A stretch of 10,285 nucleotides of DNA, from NCBI GenBank assembly GCA_004562915.1, contig SFQZ01000087.1:1-10285 (forward strand), read 5' to 3'. Positions 6,252 through 10,285 of this stretch are shown one piece after another. Position 1 is the first letter of the stretch. Every line of letters begins with the position of its first letter. The notes beneath the pieces were generated by a model. That model had not been told where the DNA came from. It did no database searches and worked only from the letters and a program-made list of their open reading frames with translations. The position numbers and the translations under genes are program-made. The DNA is from a bacterium. Its GTDB lineage: Bacteria > Bacillota_A > Clostridia > Lachnospirales > Lachnospiraceae.

Positions 6252-6265
6252 TATCCTTTAGGATA
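6252..6265. promoter_or_regulatory. Palindrome upstream of symporter gene, possible operator
   Basis: TATCC-TTTA-GGATA is a 5-4-5 inverted repeat, 41 nt before the symporter ATG and within the likely plus-strand promoter zone. I see no convincing -35/-10 pair for the symporter operon, as is common for promoters that need an AraC-type activator. Confidence 0.35.
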
Positions 6266-6305
6266 AGCATTACAAATAAATCTTTAAACAAAGGAGAGAA
6301 AACGA

Positions 6306-7703
6306 ATGAGCAAAGAAAAACAGATTCGTCCCTTTGGCTGGCGGGACAAGGTCGGCTACCTGATCGGTAACCTCGGTAACGACTTCACATTCACATTTGC
6401 CAGTGTATTTTTGATGGTGTTCTACACAAAAGTACTTGGAATCAGCCCGGGGCTTGTAGGAACCCTGTTTGTTGTAGCAAGGGTCGTTGATGCATTTACC
6501 GACGTAACGATGGGACGTATTGCCGACAAGGCAAAGCCTGCAAAAGACGGGAAATTCAAACCATGGCTGCGCCGTATGTGCGGACCGGTGGCACTTGCCA
6601 GTTTCCTGATGTATCAGACTTCCATGGCCAACGCGCCGATGACGCTGCGCATCGTCTATATGTTTGCCACCTACCTTCTCTGGGGCAGCATTTTTTACAC
6701 CGCGATCAATATTCCTTACGGTTCCATGGCTTCTCTGATCAGTCCGGAAGCAGATGACCGTGCAGCGCTTTCTACCTTCCGAAGCCTCGGTTCTGTTGTT
6801 GCCAACATCGCTGTAGGTATCGGTGCTCCGGCAATTTTGTATGCATCTGACGCAGCCGGAAACCAGATTGTAAAGGGGGAACTCTTCCCGATCGTTGCAC
6901 TGGTATTTTCCGTTCTTTCAATTGCCAGCTACCTCATCTGTTACTTTATGACAACAGAACGTGTGAAAGCTACGCCTGCAGGAAACACCAAACATGTAAG
7001 TCTTGTCGAGACAGCGAAGACTCTGGTTACAAACCGTGCACTGATCGGAATCGTAATCGCTTCCATCTGCATCCTTGCAGCGCAGATTCTGAACCAGTCC
7101 ATCAACCAGTATCTGTTCATCGATTATTTCAAAGACAAGAGCGGTGTTATGGTCATGAACGCTGTGAGCATGCTTCCGGGTATCCTTCTTGCACCGGTTG
7201 CCGTTCCGCTCAGCCGTAAATTCGGTAAAAAAGAAGTAGGAATCTTCGGAAGTGTCAGCGGTGCTGTTGCCTGCTTCCTTCTGTTCATTATGAAAACCAA
7301 GTCTATGTGGACCTACATTATCATCAACGTAATCGGATTCCTTGGATTTGGCGTATTTAACCTGATCATGTGGGCATTTATCACAGACATCATCGATGAC
7401 CAGGAAATCCGCACCGGAAGCCGTGAAGACGGAACCGTTTATGCTGTATATTCATTCGCCCGCAAGCTTGGACAGGCTGTTGCCGGCGGACTTGGCGGAT
7501 GGGCACTTGGCTGGATCGGATTTGATTCTGCTGCTGTTGTTCAGACCGAAGCTGTTGTACAGGGAATTTACAATACTGCAACTTTAATCCCTGCTGTATT
7601 ATACTTACTTGTAGCACTTAGTCTGATTTTCATTTATCCACTGAGCAAGAAAAAAGTACTAAAAAACATTGAGATTCTGAAAGCGAAAAACGCTGCTAAT
7701 TAG
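6306..7703 (+). CDS. GPH family sugar:cation symporter (MFS superfamily)
   Basis: A 465-residue membrane protein of the glycoside-pentoside-hexuronide:cation symporter family (relatives include MelB, UidB, XynP). The N-terminus GWRDKVGYLIGNLGND (11-26) is characteristic, as is the loop DAFTDVTMGRIADK (62-75) followed by GKFKPWLRR (82-90). About twelve hydrophobic segments follow, with FITDIIDDQEIRTG around residues 358-371 and a lysine-rich cytoplasmic tail. These carriers import glycosides with H+ or Na+. The ATG at 6306 has AAAGGAG 10 nt upstream (6290-6296). The stop is 12 nt before the GH2 start, so the two form an operon. The transported sugar is inferred to be a beta-glycoside matching the enzyme; galactoside or glucuronide cannot be separated from sequence alone. 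Confidence 0.93.
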   Translation: MSKEKQIRPFGWRDKVGYLIGNLGNDFTFTFASVFLMVFYTKVLGISPGLVGTLFVVARVVDAFTDVTMGRIADKAKPAKDGKFKPWLRRMCGPVALASFLMYQTSMANAPMTLRIVYMFATYLLWGSIFYTAINIPYGSMASLISPEADDRAALSTFRSLGSVVANIAVGIGAPAILYASDAAGNQIVKGELFPIVALVFSVLSIASYLICYFMTTERVKATPAGNTKHVSLVETAKTLVTNRALIGIVIASICILAAQILNQSINQYLFIDYFKDKSGVMVMNAVSMLPGILLAPVAVPLSRKFGKKEVGIFGSVSGAVACFLLFIMKTKSMWTYIIINVIGFLGFGVFNLIMWAFITDIIDDQEIRTGSREDGTVYAVYSFARKLGQAVAGGLGGWALGWIGFDSAAVVQTEAVVQGIYNTATLIPAVLYLLVALSLIFIYPLSKKKVLKNIEILKAKNAAN

Positions 7704-7707
7704 GAGG
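7701..7707 (+). promoter_or_regulatory. Ribosome binding site of GH2 gene overlapping upstream stop codon
   Basis: TAGGAGG includes the TAG stop of the symporter and lies 8 nt from the GH2 ATG at 7716. This suggests translational coupling of the two genes. Confidence 0.8.
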
Positions 7708-7715
7708 AATACCGA

Positions 7716-9935
7716 ATGAGACAAATTGTAAATCTTAATACTAAATGGGCATTTTCTAAAGAAGCCACCTGCGTTCCGGAAACCATGCCTGAGTGCTGGT
7801 ACTGGGTAAACATCCCGCACACCTGGAACGCCATCGACGGGCAGGATGGGGGAAATGACCTCTACCGCGGAACTGCATTTTACGCAAGAGAACTGGAAAA
7901 ATCCGAACTTCCGGAAGCAGATCAGTATTATCTGGAGCTTTGCGGAGCCAACTCTTCCGCTTCTGTGTATGTAAACAACAAGAAAATGGGAAGCCACGAC
8001 GGCGGCTATTCTACCTGGAGAGTCAATATCACCGATGCTCTGGAAGCAAAGAACCTGATTGTAATCGAAGTAGATAACAGCGTAAATGATACTGTTTATC
8101 CGCAGCATGCAGATTTCACCTTCTATGGTGGTCTGTACCGGAATGTAAATATCCTTGCCGTAAGTGATTCCCACTTTGATCTGGACTATTTCGGCGGCCC
8201 GGGAATCCAGGTAACGCCTGAAATCTCCGGAACTTCTGCAAATGTTACCGTAGAAGTATTTGTCACAAATAAAAAAGAATATCAGCAGATTCTCTACACC
8301 TTAAAAGATGCTTCCGGCTCTGTCGTTGCCGAAGCTAAGAGCACGGATACCAAAGCAGTATTTACACTGGAAAATGTTCATTTATGGCACGGAAAGAAGA
8401 ATCCTTACCTCTATACCGCCGAAGCTGTTCTTCTGGAAAATAAAACTACACTCGACAATGTATCCACACATTTCGGATGCAGAACCTTTAAGATTGACCC
8501 GGAAAACGGATTTATTTTAAATGGAGAAGAATATCCTCTGCGCGGTGTATCCCGTCATCAGGACAGATGGGGTATCGGAAATGCACTTCTTCCGGAACAC
8601 CAAGTAGAAGATATGGAGCTAATCTGCGAACTTGGAGCCACAACAATCCGCCTTGCTCATTATCAGCATGACCAGTATTTCTATGATCTTTGTGATGAGA
8701 GAGGTATGGTTGTATGGGCAGAAATTCCGTACATTTCCACTCATCTTCCAAAAGGATGTGAAAATACGATTTCCCAGATGAAAGAGCTCGTCGTACAGAA
8801 CTACAATCATCCTTCCATCGTTGTCTGGGGACTTTCTAACGAAATCACCATGGGCGGCGAGTCCGATGAGGATCTTCTGGAAAACCACCATATCCTGAAT
8901 GACATTGTTCATGAAATGGATAAAACGCGCCTTACGACCATTGCCTGTCTTTCCAGCTGCAGCATGGATGACCCATATATCCAGATTCCGGATGTAGTGT
9001 CTTACAACCACTATTTCGGATGGTACGGTGGAAATACTTCCATGAACGGACCATGGTTCGACAAGTTCCACGAAAAACATCCGAACATTCCGATCGGATG
9101 CAGCGAATATGGATGTGAGGCACTGAACTGGCATAATTCCAATCCGGATCAGGGCGATTACACAGAGGAATATCAGGCATATTACCACGAAGAACTGATC
9201 AAACAGCTATACACACGGAAATATTTGTGGGCAACCCATGTATGGAATATGTTTGACTTCGGAGCTGACTCCCGAAATGAAGGCGGCGAAAACGGCCAGA
9301 ATCATAAAGGACTTGTCACCTTTGACCGCAAATATAAGAAAGATTCTTTCTATGCTTACAAAGCATGGCTCTCCGATGACCCGTTCGTCCATATCTGCAG
9401 CAAAAGATATGTGGACCGTGTTGAAGATGTGACGAAAGTAACTGTTTACTCAAATCAGCCGGAAGTCGAGCTGTTTGCAAACGGAGTAAGCCTTGGAAAA
9501 CAGTCTTCACCGGAACACTTCTTCTACTTTGAAGTACCAAACAGTGGAGAAACTACCCTGATTGCCGTTGCAGGAGAATGCAAAGACGAAAGCTTCCTCC
9601 GCAAGGTCGAAGTGTTTAACGAAGACTATCGTTTAAAAGAAAAGGGTGCAATCCTGAACTGGTTTGACATCACCGCGCCGGAAGGATATTTCTCACTGAA
9701 TGATAAGTTGGAGGATATTCTGAAAACCGAAGACGGAAAAGTACTCATTGCTGCTATGATGGAACAGATGGCAGGCGGACAGCAGGCCGCTTCCATGATT
9801 AATGAAGCCACCATGCAGATGCTTGGAAGCTTTACCCTTCTTCGCATGATCAGCATGGCAGGAATGACCGGCCTAACTGTAACAAAAGAACAACTTCTGG
9901 CTTTAAATGAACAGTTGAATCAGATTAAGAAATAA
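7716..9935 (+). CDS. Glycoside hydrolase family 2 enzyme, beta-galactosidase-like, with C-terminal extension
   Basis: A 739-residue enzyme without signal peptide, so cytoplasmic. The layout is the GH2 sugar-binding sandwich (about 1-150, with WVNIPHTWNAIDG and YYLELCGANSSASVYVN), an immunoglobulin-like domain (about 165-265), then the TIM barrel. It opens with RGVSRHQDRWG, then TIRLAHYQHDQYFYDLCDERG. The acid/base is E376 in GLSNEIT and the nucleophile is E464 in GCSEYGCEA. WNMFDFGAD and GQNHKGLVTFDRKYKKDSFYAYKAW close the barrel. The RHQDR and LAHYQH blocks read as beta-galactosidase-like, but N529-x-K531 resembles the NxK motif of beta-glucuronidases, so the sugar is uncertain. A second Ig-like domain (about 560-635) follows. 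Residues 644-739 form a helical tail outside normal GH2 architecture. It is second in the operon after the GPH symporter and has a strong terminator downstream. Confidence 0.92.
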   Translation: MRQIVNLNTKWAFSKEATCVPETMPECWYWVNIPHTWNAIDGQDGGNDLYRGTAFYARELEKSELPEADQYYLELCGANSSASVYVNNKKMGSHDGGYSTWRVNITDALEAKNLIVIEVDNSVNDTVYPQHADFTFYGGLYRNVNILAVSDSHFDLDYFGGPGIQVTPEISGTSANVTVEVFVTNKKEYQQILYTLKDASGSVVAEAKSTDTKAVFTLENVHLWHGKKNPYLYTAEAVLLENKTTLDNVSTHFGCRTFKIDPENGFILNGEEYPLRGVSRHQDRWGIGNALLPEHQVEDMELICELGATTIRLAHYQHDQYFYDLCDERGMVVWAEIPYISTHLPKGCENTISQMKELVVQNYNHPSIVVWGLSNEITMGGESDEDLLENHHILNDIVHEMDKTRLTTIACLSSCSMDDPYIQIPDVVSYNHYFGWYGGNTSMNGPWFDKFHEKHPNIPIGCSEYGCEALNWHNSNPDQGDYTEEYQAYYHEELIKQLYTRKYLWATHVWNMFDFGADSRNEGGENGQNHKGLVTFDRKYKKDSFYAYKAWLSDDPFVHICSKRYVDRVEDVTKVTVYSNQPEVELFANGVSLGKQSSPEHFFYFEVPNSGETTLIAVAGECKDESFLRKVEVFNEDYRLKEKGAILNWFDITAPEGYFSLNDKLEDILKTEDGKVLIAAMMEQMAGGQQAASMINEATMQMLGSFTLLRMISMAGMTGLTVTKEQLLALNEQLNQIKK

Positions 9936-9946
9936 GTACTCTTCTA

Positions 9947-9990
9947 AAAGAGGCAAAGCAATCTGCCAATATGGCACGCTTTGCCTCTTT
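9947..9990. terminator. Strong two-tier terminator between GH2 and Fic genes
   Basis: A perfect 13-bp outer stem, AAAGAGGCAAAGC (9947-9959) with GCTTTGCCTCTTT (9978-9990), encloses an inner TGCCA-ATA-TGGCA hairpin (9964-9976). U-runs are short on both strands (TTT on plus, TTTT on minus). It lies between convergent genes and probably serves both. Confidence 0.85.
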
Positions 9991-10005
9991 ATCAATTTAC
10001 TTCAT

Positions 10006-10285
10006 TTACAAAAACATATTCAGCCTTACCGGAACTCTCTTTTTCCGTTCCCATGTTTTCACCATCTGTTCCTTAAGAAACTCGATAAATACTGAAATCT
10101 GACCCGTTTTATCATACACAGCCAAAGCCATGTAATATGTTCTCTTATCCTCACTATACAAAATCAATGGCGGATAATCATGGGTCATAAGATAGTAATT
10201 CATCAAAGTTCTTCCTACCCGTCCATTTCCATCAGCAAATGGATGAATATCTTCGAAGCGAAGATGCAAATATGCCGCAATCGTC
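10006..10285 (-). CDS. Fic domain protein, C-terminal part, N-terminus outside window
   Basis: The frame is open at the right edge; about 92 residues plus the TAA stop at 10006-10008 are seen. It contains a full Fic active-site motif, HPFADGNGRVGR, with the catalytic His in the residues encoded around 10233-10250. Ahead of it is TIAAYLHLRFEDI and after it TLMNYYLMTHDYPPLILY. Fic enzymes transfer AMP or a related group from nucleotides to hydroxyls of target proteins. With H, D/E, N and both R present the site should be competent. The tail is basic (KTWERKKRVPVRLN). Upstream parts, including any inhibitory helix or antitoxin gene, lie outside the window, so a toxin-antitoxin role cannot be judged. 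The TTG at 10269 is not a likely start, as the fold needs the helix before the motif. Confidence 0.9.
   Translation of the reverse strand, partial: TIAAYLHLRFEDIHPFADGNGRVGRTLMNYYLMTHDYPPLILYSEDKRTYYMALAVYDKTGQISVFIEFLKEQMVKTWERKKRVPVRLNMFL

Noticed and set aside
7659..9188. Minus-strand open frames of 171 and 189 codons inside the GH2 gene
   Set aside because: Antisense to a full-length GH2 enzyme with intact catalytic motifs; no ribosome binding site or family resemblance.

Overview
The window looks like chromosomal DNA of a low-to-moderate GC gut Firmicute, most likely a Lachnospiraceae member (Clostridia). This rests on AGGAGG-type ribosome binding sites, sigma-A-like promoters, U-tailed hairpin terminators, and gene families typical of that group (COG2509 FAD protein, GPH symporter with GH2 enzyme, DUF554, Uma2, Rpn-like nuclease with a GIEQ-repeat tail). 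Species cannot be fixed from the sequence alone. There is no rRNA, tRNA, CRISPR array, insertion sequence or phage module.

Layout, left to right. (1) 1-815, minus: a Rpn/PD-(D/E)XK nuclease-like protein, open at the left edge, whose tail is encoded by a 12-bp tandem repeat; its probable promoter is at 966-994. (2) 1159-1683, minus: a small FMN nitroreductase with a good promoter (1754-1782) and a terminator (1085-1127). (3) 1684-2024: a divergent intergenic region with a long imperfect hairpin (1900-1940) that would lie in the leader of the next gene. (4) 2025-3395, plus: a COG2509 FAD-dependent dehydrogenase, ending at a bidirectional terminator (3436-3474). (5) 4857-3493, minus: a two-gene unit of a DUF554 membrane protein, broken by a one-base frameshift near 4616, and a Uma2 nuclease-like protein. 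(6) 4902-7703 and on to 9935: a sugar-utilisation locus, with an AraC-type regulator (minus) divergent from a two-gene operon of a GPH sugar:cation symporter and a family 2 glycoside hydrolase (plus). (7) 9947-9990: a two-tier terminator. (8) 10006-10285, minus: the C-terminal end of a Fic-domain protein, open at the right edge.

The clearest functional unit is 4902-9935. The symporter would import a glycoside, the cytoplasmic GH2 enzyme would hydrolyse it, and the AraC protein would probably sense the sugar and act at the 156-182 bp divergent promoter region. The substrate is unresolved: the enzyme body reads as beta-galactosidase-like, but an Asn-x-Lys motif (N529/K531) means a beta-glucuronide substrate should be tested. 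The GH2 protein also carries an uncharacterised C-terminal helical module of about 95 residues.

I see no convincing new multi-gene system. The items most worth a second look are the GH2 C-terminal module, the frameshifted DUF554 gene, the hairpin with an embedded small reading frame at 1879-1989, and the repeat-encoded tail of the Rpn-like protein.
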